Below, piece by piece: positions 27,924 to 36,879 of a DNA stretch of 64,000 nucleotides; the first letter of the stretch is position 1, and every line of letters starts with the position of its first letter. Source of the DNA: a virus. A program made the position numbers and the translations under genes. The stretch lies in the IMG/VR virus record IMGVR_UViG_3300030004_000014, positions 24,109-88,108 of that record. One strand, written 5' to 3'. Below the pieces are notes generated by a model, which was not told where the DNA came from, did not search any database, and saw only the letters and a list, made by a program, of their open reading frames with translations.

Positions 27924-30194
27924 ATGCTAGAATATTTTAAACAACACGAATACAAAAAAAAGCGTACTACACTAGCAATTTCATATGTTCAAAATATTGT
28001 TTCGTATATTAAAACCATGAACCCTAATATGTCAGAAGACCTTATTAAAACATTTGTAACAAATTATATTAAAGAAAATATGCAAAGACCTACTATAGAA
28101 ATTATTGATCATCCTTCATACGGAAATGCAGAATTAAAAACAGTTGATCTATACGACCATGTTAGAAAACATCAATATAAGCTTATTACTCCTTGTGGTA
28201 CTATTTATCAGACTCCAGACATTAAAGAAAGTTTTCTAAAAGTAAAGATCAATAAGAATCTAGCCAAACGTAAAAAACTAAAAAACGAAATGTTAAGAGC
28301 AGGTGAAATTGGTGATGAGATTACAGCATCGAAAGCTAATTATGGACAATCACAAGTAAAGATTAATACAAATGCTATCCCAGGAGCTCATGGTTCTGAA
28401 TTTAATTGTCTATCTGATGTTGCTAACTATAATGGTGTGACCTCTACTGCCAGACATGGTGTCATGTGTGGTTATGCACATACTGAGAAATTTATTAGTG
28501 GTAATTTCTATTTTCCTGATATAGAACACATTATTAATTATTGCATCTGTCTTAAAAGAATATTTAACAGAGAACAAGTAGAAAATGTTGTCAATAAATT
28601 TAATTTATATATTCCTACTGTTAAAGATATAGTTGATCATTTCTTACAAAGTACCCAATTCTATATCAGAAAAGAATTTATTGAAAGTGATATTTATGAT
28701 CTTATCTCTAAGTTCGATAATATGGAAAGATGTTTTATCTTCTATGCATCGTGTTTAAAGAATATAGTTATGTTTAATACAGAATTCTTTTTACCTTATT
28801 TAGACAAGTTCTTCGATAGGGATAATTTGATTATAGATAATGATGTTAATATTAAAAAGATTAATGACTTCAAAGGAGATCTTAAAAATGTTATTACTTC
28901 ATTAAATTCTGATCTTATTGACAATTTACCATTAGAAGATGCTATCAAGGATAATCACCCTAATGTAAGAAATCTTATTACTATTGGTGATAGAATGCTT
29001 AACCATACAGATGAAATTCAAGATATTATTTCTACATTTATAACAATTGATATGGATGTTGCTGATGCTATGGGTCATCCAAATATGATCAGGCGATGTG
29101 TCATTGCATCAGATACTGATAGTGTTATCTTTACAGTACAAGATTGGGTAAAGTGGTATACCGGACATTATTTACAATTTAGTAAGAAAGCATTTAATAT
29201 TAATGCATTTGTGGTCTTTATGTTAAGTATGTCTATTGAACATTTATTTGCAAGGTTGAGTACAAGTTTTGGTATCGTCGGAAAAGATGCTGAAAGAATT
29301 ATTATGAAGAATGAATTTCTATATCCTATTATGCTCAATACCCCGTTACCAAAACATTATATCGGATTGATTACAATTCAGGAAGGTAAGATTCTTGCTA
29401 AAATTAAACTTGATATTAAAGGTCTTACTTTAAGATCTAGTGCACATTGTTTAGAAACAAGAACCTCTACAAATAAATTTATTGATTATGTATTAGATGG
29501 TGCAACTAAAACTGGTAGTTTGAGTGCCGAAGAAACATTTATGTTTGTTTATGAACACGAACAGACTGTTTATAAATCATTATTAAATGGTGATAAGACA
29601 TTCCTAACAGTTACTCCTATTAATGAAAAAGAACAATATACAGATCCATTAGTTTCAAAATACTTTTATTATTTATTTTGGTCTGAAGTATTTGCAGAAG
29701 AATATGGTGAGTTCTTATTACCTTCTAAAGGACACGTTGTTCATTTATTAAATAAAGGAAAGTCTATTAAATCGGAAGCTTATTTAAATTATCTTAAAGA
29801 AAAGAATGAGAAGTTATACATCAAGCTTGTCAACTTCTTTGATAAATATCCAAACAAAAATATTAGTTTTATTATTTTTCCATCATCTATTAAAAAGATT
29901 CCAGAAATATTTATACCATTAATTAATTATAGACGAATTGTATTTGATAATTCTACTCCTCATTATTTAATTATTAGAAGTTTAGGTATTCCTTTTGGCG
30001 ATAGTAAAGTTGGTACCATCATTAGTGATATTTATGGACAGGATCTTATTGCCGGTACGGTATCTGGAAAAAAGACTGAAGATGATAGCATGTTAGAAGA
30101 TGAAGATATTACCAAATTATTAGAAGATGTTGAAGCAGAAGATAATGTTAATGATACAGAGAGTGGTGGTACTGAAGATGATGACGAAGAGTAG
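27924..30194 (+). CDS. Family B DNA polymerase, C-terminal (palm/thumb) part only
   Basis: 756 residues. The ATG at 27924 has AGGAG nine bases upstream; a GTG at 27918 is too close to it. Motif B is KINTNAIPGAHGS (Lys146 to Gly154 and following), in place of KxxxNSxYG, followed by VANYNGVTSTARHGV as in family B enzymes. Motif C is ASDTDSVIF with Asp397 and Asp399, the YxDTDS pattern without the Tyr. Downstream KHYIGL (477-482) and KLDIKGLTLRSSA match the KKRYA and KxxGxxxxxS region. There is no 3'-5' exonuclease and no motif A before residue 146, so the N-terminal half must be a separate polypeptide. The last ~50 residues are acidic. Split gene 43 is known in some T4-like phages. It begins a replication/transcription operon. 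Confidence 0.8.
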   Translation: MLEYFKQHEYKKKRTTLAISYVQNIVSYIKTMNPNMSEDLIKTFVTNYIKENMQRPTIEIIDHPSYGNAELKTVDLYDHVRKHQYKLITPCGTIYQTPDIKESFLKVKINKNLAKRKKLKNEMLRAGEIGDEITASKANYGQSQVKINTNAIPGAHGSEFNCLSDVANYNGVTSTARHGVMCGYAHTEKFISGNFYFPDIEHIINYCICLKRIFNREQVENVVNKFNLYIPTVKDIVDHFLQSTQFYIRKEFIESDIYDLISKFDNMERCFIFYASCLKNIVMFNTEFFLPYLDKFFDRDNLIIDNDVNIKKINDFKGDLKNVITSLNSDLIDNLPLEDAIKDNHPNVRNLITIGDRMLNHTDEIQDIISTFITIDMDVADAMGHPNMIRRCVIASDTDSVIFTVQDWVKWYTGHYLQFSKKAFNINAFVVFMLSMSIEHLFARLSTSFGIVGKDAERIIMKNEFLYPIMLNTPLPKHYIGLITIQEGKILAKIKLDIKGLTLRSSAHCLETRTSTNKFIDYVLDGATKTGSLSAEETFMFVYEHEQTVYKSLLNGDKTFLTVTPINEKEQYTDPLVSKYFYYLFWSEVFAEEYGEFLLPSKGHVVHLLNKGKSIKSEAYLNYLKEKNEKLYIKLVNFFDKYPNKNISFIIFPSSIKKIPEIFIPLINYRRIVFDNSTPHYLIIRSLGIPFGDSKVGTIISDIYGQDLIAGTVSGKKTEDDSMLEDEDITKLLEDVEAEDNVNDTESGGTEDDDEE

Positions 30195-30212
30195 GGCTTT
30201 TAGCCCTACTCT
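30188..30212 (+). terminator. Hairpin overlapping the DNA polymerase stop codon
   Basis: An 11-bp stem AGAGTAGGGCT/AGCCCTACTCT (30188-30198 with 30202-30212), loop TTT, followed by CTTATTTC. The TAG stop at 30192-30194 lies inside the 5' arm, so translation to the stop would disturb the hairpin. Confidence 0.65.
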
Positions 30213-30274
30213 CTTATTTCAATAATAGAAAAAAATATACTATGACATCCTCAAACATAAGAGGTATACCTTCT

Positions 30275-31378
30275 ATGATTCAGACTGAGACATATGAAAA
30301 CTTTATATCTAGATTATGTACAGTTTCAAAAAATGTAAGAGATGCTATTGAAAGTCAGTCTTATTTATTATCCCACGATCCAGATAGTGTTACCGATGAT
30401 GATATTTTGTATTATGCATTAGATATTATTCTAGATGATTTTAATCAATTAGGTATTGAATTCAATTGTAATAGAAATGATATGTTTTCTAACGCTTTAC
30501 ATATTGAATTATTTATTACATTAGCTGAAATTACAAATGCTACCACTTTATATTTATCTATGAAAGATATGGATTTTAAAACAATTATACGATCCATTCT
30601 TACAGATGGTGGCCCCGAAACATCAACAGTTGGCGATCTATTACATTTTGTTGGTGTCGTAAATGAAAAGACAAGAGAGACTTTATATAGTTGTTATGAA
30701 TACCTTATTGATAAAGTATCATCATCTCAGATCTTTGATATGTATTTAGATGGTTTGTTAAAGATAGATGATAGTTCGATTGAATTTGAAATCGATAATG
30801 AATATGTTACTAGATTTATGAGAAGGACATATTCTGTCTCTAGACTTTATAATAGTTTGATTTCTGCTTTTAATATTCAATTTAGAAATAAATTCGACAT
30901 TGATATTCTCTATGTACTGGTCGAGATGCATATTAATTTTATAACATCAAAAGATAATGTTAATCAGTTTGCTTGGCTTGATGCGGTTACTATAGATAAA
31001 GTCGGTGGTAATACTATTCTTATCAACGCCCTTATTACCAAATATCAATATACGTTGAATACACTATCTCCTTTATGTATTGGGTATTATAAGGATAAAC
31101 CTACATTTAATAAACAAACTATATGTCTCATTATTCTATTATCTTCTATTGTAAATACAATCTATGAATTTTCACATATAAATAAAGAAACTTCTAAAGA
31201 TGTATATATTAAAAATATTTTAGACAACTATAAAGAAAGAATTACAGAAGCTACTGAAAATAACATATTTACAAATGTATTAGAAATGTTGGATATGAAA
31301 TATGTAAATCAGATCATGGATATTGTTAGATTATTTGACTTTAGTACATTCTTTAGTGCACAGGAAAACATTAAATGA
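30275..31378 (+). CDS. Unknown protein, 367 aa, coupled to the RNA polymerase fragment
   Basis: The start at 30275 (MIQTETYENF) has AGAGG upstream; an ATG at 30242 would add 11 residues but lacks a ribosome site. The protein is helical, rich in Ile, Leu, Asp and Asn, without Cys or catalytic motifs. Its stop overlaps the ATG of the next gene (ATGA at 31375), so it is translated together with the beta-prime fragment. In phiKZ and AR9 the non-virion polymerase has a fifth, phage-specific subunit for promoter recognition. This gene is a candidate by context only; no homology was seen. Confidence 0.55.
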   Translation: MIQTETYENFISRLCTVSKNVRDAIESQSYLLSHDPDSVTDDDILYYALDIILDDFNQLGIEFNCNRNDMFSNALHIELFITLAEITNATTLYLSMKDMDFKTIIRSILTDGGPETSTVGDLLHFVGVVNEKTRETLYSCYEYLIDKVSSSQIFDMYLDGLLKIDDSSIEFEIDNEYVTRFMRRTYSVSRLYNSLISAFNIQFRNKFDIDILYVLVEMHINFITSKDNVNQFAWLDAVTIDKVGGNTILINALITKYQYTLNTLSPLCIGYYKDKPTFNKQTICLIILLSSIVNTIYEFSHINKETSKDVYIKNILDNYKERITEATENNIFTNVLEMLDMKYVNQIMDIVRLFDFSTFFSAQENIK

Positions 31379-32823
31379 TTAATACAGCCAAACATAATTT
31401 TATTTTAAACTATGTCAGAAACTTTCTTATATTAGATTTTCTTATTGATGTGTTTACGGAAAGTCAAAAGACTAAAGCAATAGTTATAGAAAATGTTGGT
31501 TCTGATGGTAGTGTTAAAGTACAAGTAGAGGGAGACGATACATATCTGTATAAAGGAAAATTATTAAATGTATTAGGTCAACTTTATTATATATTTTCAT
31601 TTACAGAAAATAATGATTTTGAATCATTAATCGACAATAATGAAACTGATATAACATACGATCCTTATTACAATATGGGTATTTATAAGAATAAGAACAT
31701 TAATAATATTATTTGCTATCCATTAAACATGACAGCGTCCGGTTTATTTTTTGGTTATGGTGATCATATTCTTATTACAAAAAATGATATTGTAAATGTA
31801 CCAGATGGAGAACAAATAGAAACATCTATTGGTAGATTGCTTCTTAATTATGTATGGTTAGCAGATCCATTTGGTGATATTATTCCTTACATGAATAACA
31901 CTATTCGCCCTAAAAAAGATATCGATCCCCTTATTGTTACATTACTGATTGAAGGTAAAATTAAAGTTGATCAGGCGTATGCTTACTCAAGAAATCTTTA
32001 TTATTTACAAAGAACCGAATTAGCAGTTCCTGCTTTTACTAAAAAATCTATTTGTATTAATCCTGCTATTATCAAGAGACGAGACGAACTCTTAATAGAA
32101 TATGCCGAAGAGATTAAAAATGGTAATGCTATTGTTATGAATAAAATAGAAGAAGAACTTGTTAGAATGGACAAAGAAGATATTAGTACTGACGTAAGTG
32201 CTGTCTTTTATGATCATGATAGTAAGTCATACGAAAATCACAGAAAAAATATGTTTATTACTGTTGGTGCTGTTAATAAGTTTGGTGATGAATCTAACTA
32301 TAACTTTATTGATAATAATATCGATGAAGGTTGGGACTTTAAGAATTTTGCTACTATCTGTAATGAAATTAGACGCGGTTCTTTTGGCCGAGCAAAAGAA
32401 ACAGCTAAGGGTGGTGAAGAATCTAAATTTCTTATTCGTATTTTTCAGAATACAAGAATTATTGAAGATACCTGTGATTCTACTAGACACTTGACTCTTG
32501 AATTAACTAAGGATAATATTAAAGATTATTATTATAGAAATGTATTATCTCAAGATAATAAAACATACGAAACCATATATCCTGAAAATGTATCAAAGTT
32601 TGTTAATAGAACTATTAAGATGAGATCTCCCCAGACATGCTCTACTAAAAATGGTTATTGTTATTCTTGCTGTGGTGAAGACTTTAGACAGATGAATCAA
32701 GAAATTATGACTATGAATGCTATTACTGTCGGTACTGAATTCCTTAATCTATCAATGAAGGCTATGCATCAAGCATCGCTTGGATTATTTGAAGTAACAT
32801 CTGTTAATAAATACCTATATTAG
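31375..32823 (+). CDS. RNA polymerase beta-prime subunit, C-terminal fragment
   Basis: 482 residues. The second zinc site of beta-prime is present: Cys367 in IEDTCDSTR (equivalent of EEDCGT) and Cys422, Cys429 and Cys432 in RSPQTCSTKNGYCYSCCGEDF, which matches the CX6CX2C of bacterial beta-prime. Before it lies KETAKGGEESKFLIRIFQNT, matching the DTALKTADSGYLTRRL region. After it comes AITVGTEFLNLSMKAMHQASLG, the counterpart of [24 protein letters not shown]. The chain ends shortly after this point, at the start of the trigger loop. There is no NADFDGD motif, so the N-terminal catalytic half lies elsewhere. This is the split multisubunit polymerase known in phiKZ- and AR9-like phages. It is coupled to the preceding gene. 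Confidence 0.8.
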   Translation: MINTAKHNFILNYVRNFLILDFLIDVFTESQKTKAIVIENVGSDGSVKVQVEGDDTYLYKGKLLNVLGQLYYIFSFTENNDFESLIDNNETDITYDPYYNMGIYKNKNINNIICYPLNMTASGLFFGYGDHILITKNDIVNVPDGEQIETSIGRLLLNYVWLADPFGDIIPYMNNTIRPKKDIDPLIVTLLIEGKIKVDQAYAYSRNLYYLQRTELAVPAFTKKSICINPAIIKRRDELLIEYAEEIKNGNAIVMNKIEEELVRMDKEDISTDVSAVFYDHDSKSYENHRKNMFITVGAVNKFGDESNYNFIDNNIDEGWDFKNFATICNEIRRGSFGRAKETAKGGEESKFLIRIFQNTRIIEDTCDSTRHLTLELTKDNIKDYYYRNVLSQDNKTYETIYPENVSKFVNRTIKMRSPQTCSTKNGYCYSCCGEDFRQMNQEIMTMNAITVGTEFLNLSMKAMHQASLGLFEVTSVNKYLY

Positions 32824-32873
32824 AAAAATAATCTTATAGTAACACGAAACCAACAAAGAGAAAGATCAGAAAT

Positions 32874-33698
32874 ATGTCTAAATTTGCTACATATGACAAA
32901 AACTCCAACTCGTCATCTGCTGCTGCTGGTTTGACTACAACACAGGTCAGCACACTGACAACGACTCAACTCGATTCTTTATCGACATCGCAGATAAATA
33001 ATCTGACTACCACACAAGTTGTTGCTTTGGAATCTACACAGATTTCTGAGCTTATTTCAACAGATATTCAGTTATTAACTTCTACTGATATAAGCACTTT
33101 AACAACAACTCAGATTGATACTCTTGATACTACGCAGATCAATACATTGACTACAACACAGGTTGGTGAATTAATAACAACCAACATTCAGCAGTTACAG
33201 ACTTCTCAAATTGCTGCCATTGTTGATAATCAGGTTACTGCTATCATTGATGAAGTTCTTGACAATACCAGTACTATTAATACTATTGTTACTGATCCCA
33301 ATGATACATCAGTTGCTATTATCAATCATTATCTTGAACTCTATGTTCCTATTGCTAAAGACGCTTTTGATCCTACTGGCTCCAAAATGAGAAATGCTGT
33401 TACTAATTTATTGTATGCTATGAACGAAGCTCTTCGTGTCAATAATGATATTGTTTATAATGCTATTTTCAATTTCGTCAATGAACACAAAGATGGTATT
33501 ATGGCACATGGTAGTTCAATGCGTGGTGTTCAGGGTCTTGGACGAACTGATATCGATCGTATTACTATTTTCTATGGTTTAATACATCGCATTGCTACTG
33601 ATGGTAAGAATACTCCTAAGTTTAACGAACAGAATATTAAAAACATTCTTAAGACGGATTATTTTATTCGGTGGGCTAAGAAGAAAATTAATAAGTAA
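32874..33698 (+). CDS. Octapeptide-repeat (LTTTQ) protein
   Basis: 274 residues. After a short Ser/Ala-rich start, residues 20-115 are 12 consecutive 8-residue repeats of the form L-x-T-T-[QD]-[IV]-x-x (for example LTTTQVST, LTTTQIDT, LISTDIQL), followed by two degenerate copies to about residue 131. Such strictly periodic repeats suggest a solenoid or stacked-helix rod. The C-terminal half (about 150-274) is a separate helical domain with SKMRNAVTNLLYAMNEALRVN and GSSMRGVQGLGRTDIDRI, basic at its end. No signal peptide. A fibre-like or spacer virion protein is possible. Its ribosome site is weak. It ends at a shared terminator. Confidence 0.6.
   Translation: MSKFATYDKNSNSSSAAAGLTTTQVSTLTTTQLDSLSTSQINNLTTTQVVALESTQISELISTDIQLLTSTDISTLTTTQIDTLDTTQINTLTTTQVGELITTNIQQLQTSQIAAIVDNQVTAIIDEVLDNTSTINTIVTDPNDTSVAIINHYLELYVPIAKDAFDPTGSKMRNAVTNLLYAMNEALRVNNDIVYNAIFNFVNEHKDGIMAHGSSMRGVQGLGRTDIDRITIFYGLIHRIATDGKNTPKFNEQNIKNILKTDYFIRWAKKKINK
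32931..33218 (+). repeat. Tandem 24-base coding repeats (12 copies)
   Basis: Twelve tandem 24-base units encode the LTTTQ-type octapeptides. The units are divergent at third positions (for example ttgactacaacacaggtc versus ttaacaacaactcagatt), so selection acts on the protein and not on DNA identity. Confidence 0.8.
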
Positions 33699-33706
33699 TC
33701 ATAAGG

Positions 33707-33740
33707 TCTACACGGTAGGGCATAAGCCCTACCGTGTAGA
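33707..33740. terminator. Bidirectional hairpin terminator
   Basis: A 15-bp perfect stem (33707-33721 with 33726-33740), loop ATAA, core CACGGTAGGGC, between convergent genes ending at 33698 (+) and 33749 (-). Confidence 0.85.
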
Positions 33741-33748
33741 TATTAAAA

Positions 33749-34222
33749 TTATGACATATCTTTTGAATCAGTTCTTTTTTCAAAATCTTTAATAGTACTT
33801 GCCATTTCTGCATTGTTATTTTTTAATTGATCCATAGATGCTGTTAACTCAGAGTCTTTACTAGCATTATCAACACCGACACCATCGTGTAATGTAAAGT
33901 TTCCAAGTTGCATTTTATTGAGGACCTCCACAACAGCTGCACTGGCACTAGAAGTTGATTCTGAATCCTTCTGTTTAATTTTGGTACCAACTTTATCTTT
34001 AATAGCTTTTTCTTGAGATTCAACAACACCGACATATGTATTAACGAGAGAAATTTGAGCAGTTAATAACTCCGAATTTCCATTAGGATTAATTTCTATT
34101 TTATCCATAGCTTTGTCTAAAATTTCTAATGCTTTACTTTTCTTTTTTTCACCACTATCATAAATTATATCTAACTTAATAAGGTCTTCATCTACTGATC
34201 TAGACTTAATTTCTTCGGTCAT
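33749..34222 (-). CDS. Small helical protein, 157 aa, possible small terminase
   Basis: A single minus-strand gene. It has an acidic N-terminus, a helical central segment (KALEILDKAMDKIEINPNGN, then LLTAQISLVNTYVGVVESQEKAIKDKV) and a Ser/Ala-rich linker, then another charged helix. The pattern of two long helices in a protein of this size resembles phage small terminase subunits such as T4 gp16, but this is only a shape resemblance and no helix-turn-helix is clear. The ATG at 34222 has no strong ribosome site. The large terminase is not in this window. Confidence 0.5.
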   Translation of the reverse strand: MTEEIKSRSVDEDLIKLDIIYDSGEKKKSKALEILDKAMDKIEINPNGNSELLTAQISLVNTYVGVVESQEKAIKDKVGTKIKQKDSESTSSASAAVVEVLNKMQLGNFTLHDGVGVDNASKDSELTASMDQLKNNNAEMASTIKDFEKRTDSKDMS

Positions 34223-34359
34223 GTACTATCCCCAGTGTAAATTGTTTAAAGTTAAAATTATACTTAATAGTATAAACTATCAAGGGTGGAACTATATAAT
34301 ATTTTTATATGGATTTTATCTATATATTATTAAAGAGAAGCACAAGGAAGATTAAGAGC
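34223..34359. promoter_or_regulatory. Divergent promoter region with TATATTAT
   Basis: Separates the small minus-strand gene from the topoisomerase operon. On the plus strand TATATTATTAAA lies at 34323-34334, about 30 bases before the ATG at 34360. A near-identical TATATTATTAAA is found at 43784-43795, also upstream of a gene. Other AT-rich motifs (TTAATAGTATAAAC at 34264) may serve the minus-strand gene. Confidence 0.5.
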
Positions 34360-36879
34360 ATGAGCGACAACAAACCGGTACGTTCATATACTGCTAAAAA
34401 TATTATTACAGCTGGCGGACTTCTCCCTGTTAGGTTAACACCGACTCAGTTTATTACACATCTTAATACAAAAGGACAATTGCATCTTATTGGTGAACTA
34501 ACATCTAATGCATTCGATGAGCATTTCTTGAAGTTTATCGATCATGGCGAACGCCCGCCTCTTACTATTGTTCTTATTAAAGATATTAAGAATGAAACAT
34601 ATCAGATGATTATTAAAGACAATGGTCGTGGTATTCCTATCGAATCTTTGTTTGATAGTATTTGTGTTCTTCATACGTCTGGCAAATTCGATATCGAAGG
34701 TAATGCTACAACATATGCTTCTACTGGTGGTCAGTTCGGTATTGGTGCTAAAGCTGCTACTGGCGCTAGTAAAGATTTTAAAGGTATTACCATGACAGAA
34801 GATGGATATGCTTCTGTCTATGCACATCAAGGTAATCCTGATCAAATCATTATAGATAAATCTGTAAAGCCAAAAGAAAGTGGTTATTGTACTATCTTTG
34901 AATTTGATAAATTAATTTTAAGTGAAATTAATACTTTTAGTTCTACTGGTTATTTAGAACTGTTATTTAAGTTGAGAGCACTGGGATACTTTAAAACAAA
35001 TAACATTATCTTTAAGAGTATTATTAATTCCGTCCCTAATAATTTCTGGAAAAAAGGTCCTGTCGAATCTATGGCATATATTGATTCTATTATTAATAAA
35101 GCCACTACTGAATATTCATCACTCGATGACACAGATACCATTAGTTATTTAAGATCATATTTAAATATTAATCGTCCTTTTGTTTGGGAACTAAAGTTAG
35201 ATGCTAAGGATGGCGATTCTTATATGTTTAATATTGAAATGTATTATACTAAAATGAATGATAAAAGTAAGTTCTTATCATTTGTAAATAATATTCAAAT
35301 CGATGATAATGAAAGCACACACAATTCTACTATAGAAAAAGTATTAAAGAAAATTATGGGACCGATGATACTGGATGAAGCTATTAAGAAATTCTTTATG
35401 TCTAATATGTATACCATACCACTTTATTATGCTATCAATATGTTTGTTAAGTATGCTAAACTTGCCGGTAGTACTAAGCATGGTTACTATGATGATAACT
35501 TTGAAAAAGTATATACCAAAGTACTTCATGAACTATTTCAACAAAATATAGAAAAGGTTAATACATTATTCTCACTTATTAAAGACGATGTTGAACGCCT
35601 GTACAATATTAGTATTCTTGGTAAAACAGAACGTCCTAGAACATCTGCTCGATTTTATGAGAATCTAAATTTTCCTAATAAGTTTGTGAACTGTATGGAA
35701 CCAGGTCATCCTGATTCTGAATTAATTTTGGTTGAGGGCGATTCTGCTAAAAATGTCGAAGGTCGTAATAGTAAATACCAAGCTATTTATGCATTACGTG
35801 GCGTTCCTATGAATGCTTTAAAATTAATGCGAAATCAACCTGGCGATCCTAGTGCTTTTAGAAGTCCTGAGATTCTTAAGAAACTAAAAGCAAATGATAT
35901 CTTTTATGACATTATGACTATTTTAAATATTGATCTTCATAACTTCGATGTTACAAAACTTAATTTTCGTAAAATTATTATTGCAACAGATGCTGATGAA
36001 CATGGCTACCATATCGCTTCTTTGTTAATTGGTAACCTATATGCAATGTGTCCTAAACTCATTGAGACTGGTATGGTTCATGTGGCTATGCCTCCTCTTT
36101 ATGGTTTGAAATATAAAGGTGATAAGTCTACTAAAGATAAAATTATTTATTTGCGAGACAGTGATGCTGTTACAGAATGGATGGCTAATGTTATTTATAG
36201 AGAAGCTCTTTCAATTTCATATGATTTCAAGGGAAAACGATATACATTTACTGATGTTGATTATATTGGATCTATTAAGAAGATTATGGATATTGGAAAC
36301 ATGATGCAGAATATTTCTAATGAACTCAATATTGATCTACAGATCCTTGAAATGTTAACGCATGTTACAAAATATTTAGAATATGGTTGTGTCGATGTGA
36401 ATAAAATTAAAGAAATATTATCAATCGATAATACGATGGAATCTATCAATATTCATTATCATGAAAAGACACATAATCTTATTTTTGAAATTGGTAGAGA
36501 AGATATCTCTATTCCTCTTTATAATGTCAGAGAACGTTTATATGAATCTATTCTTCCTGTTTTGAATGAAATTGGTTGGAAAGAAGGTTTACAGTTTTAT
36601 GTGACGACAAATCACAATCCTAATTATATCGATTATCCTGTTTCTATTATGCAACTTTATACTATTCTTAAATCATTTGATAAATATGTTGAATTAGAGA
36701 GATATAAAGGTCTTGGTAGTATGAATCCTTCTGACCTTGGTCGTATCTATAGTAATCCGAACAGTCGTCGTATTTTCCAAATAACATCTGTTGGAAGTAT
36801 AAATGATATTTACAATATGTTAGGAGGTCAGAGTGATACACGTAAGGACATTTTTAACAAGCCTGAAGCTCAGTACTGA
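34360..36879 (+). CDS. Type IIA DNA topoisomerase, ATPase (GyrB/ParE-like) subunit
   Basis: 839 residues from the ATG at 34360 (MSDNKPVRSY); the ATG at 34309 adds 17 residues without a ribosome site. The GHKL ATPase domain has ELTSNAFDE (Glu46, Asn50, Asp53), DNGRGIPIE, and STGGQFGIGAKAATGAS for the ATP lid. The transducer follows. The TOPRIM domain has VEGDSA with Glu459 and TDADEHGYH with Asp544 and Asp546; the usual DxDxD third acidic residue is His548 here. The C-terminus has the RYKGLGSMNP motif typical of GyrB (YKGLGEM). With the second subunit at 38439 it relaxes or decatenates DNA during phage replication. It starts the operon 34360-38332 and overlaps the next gene by 47 bases. Confidence 0.9.
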   Translation: MSDNKPVRSYTAKNIITAGGLLPVRLTPTQFITHLNTKGQLHLIGELTSNAFDEHFLKFIDHGERPPLTIVLIKDIKNETYQMIIKDNGRGIPIESLFDSICVLHTSGKFDIEGNATTYASTGGQFGIGAKAATGASKDFKGITMTEDGYASVYAHQGNPDQIIIDKSVKPKESGYCTIFEFDKLILSEINTFSSTGYLELLFKLRALGYFKTNNIIFKSIINSVPNNFWKKGPVESMAYIDSIINKATTEYSSLDDTDTISYLRSYLNINRPFVWELKLDAKDGDSYMFNIEMYYTKMNDKSKFLSFVNNIQIDDNESTHNSTIEKVLKKIMGPMILDEAIKKFFMSNMYTIPLYYAINMFVKYAKLAGSTKHGYYDDNFEKVYTKVLHELFQQNIEKVNTLFSLIKDDVERLYNISILGKTERPRTSARFYENLNFPNKFVNCMEPGHPDSELILVEGDSAKNVEGRNSKYQAIYALRGVPMNALKLMRNQPGDPSAFRSPEILKKLKANDIFYDIMTILNIDLHNFDVTKLNFRKIIIATDADEHGYHIASLLIGNLYAMCPKLIETGMVHVAMPPLYGLKYKGDKSTKDKIIYLRDSDAVTEWMANVIYREALSISYDFKGKRYTFTDVDYIGSIKKIMDIGNMMQNISNELNIDLQILEMLTHVTKYLEYGCVDVNKIKEILSIDNTMESINIHYHEKTHNLIFEIGREDISIPLYNVRERLYESILPVLNEIGWKEGLQFYVTTNHNPNYIDYPVSIMQLYTILKSFDKYVELERYKGLGSMNPSDLGRIYSNPNSRRIFQITSVGSINDIYNMLGGQSDTRKDIFNKPEAQY

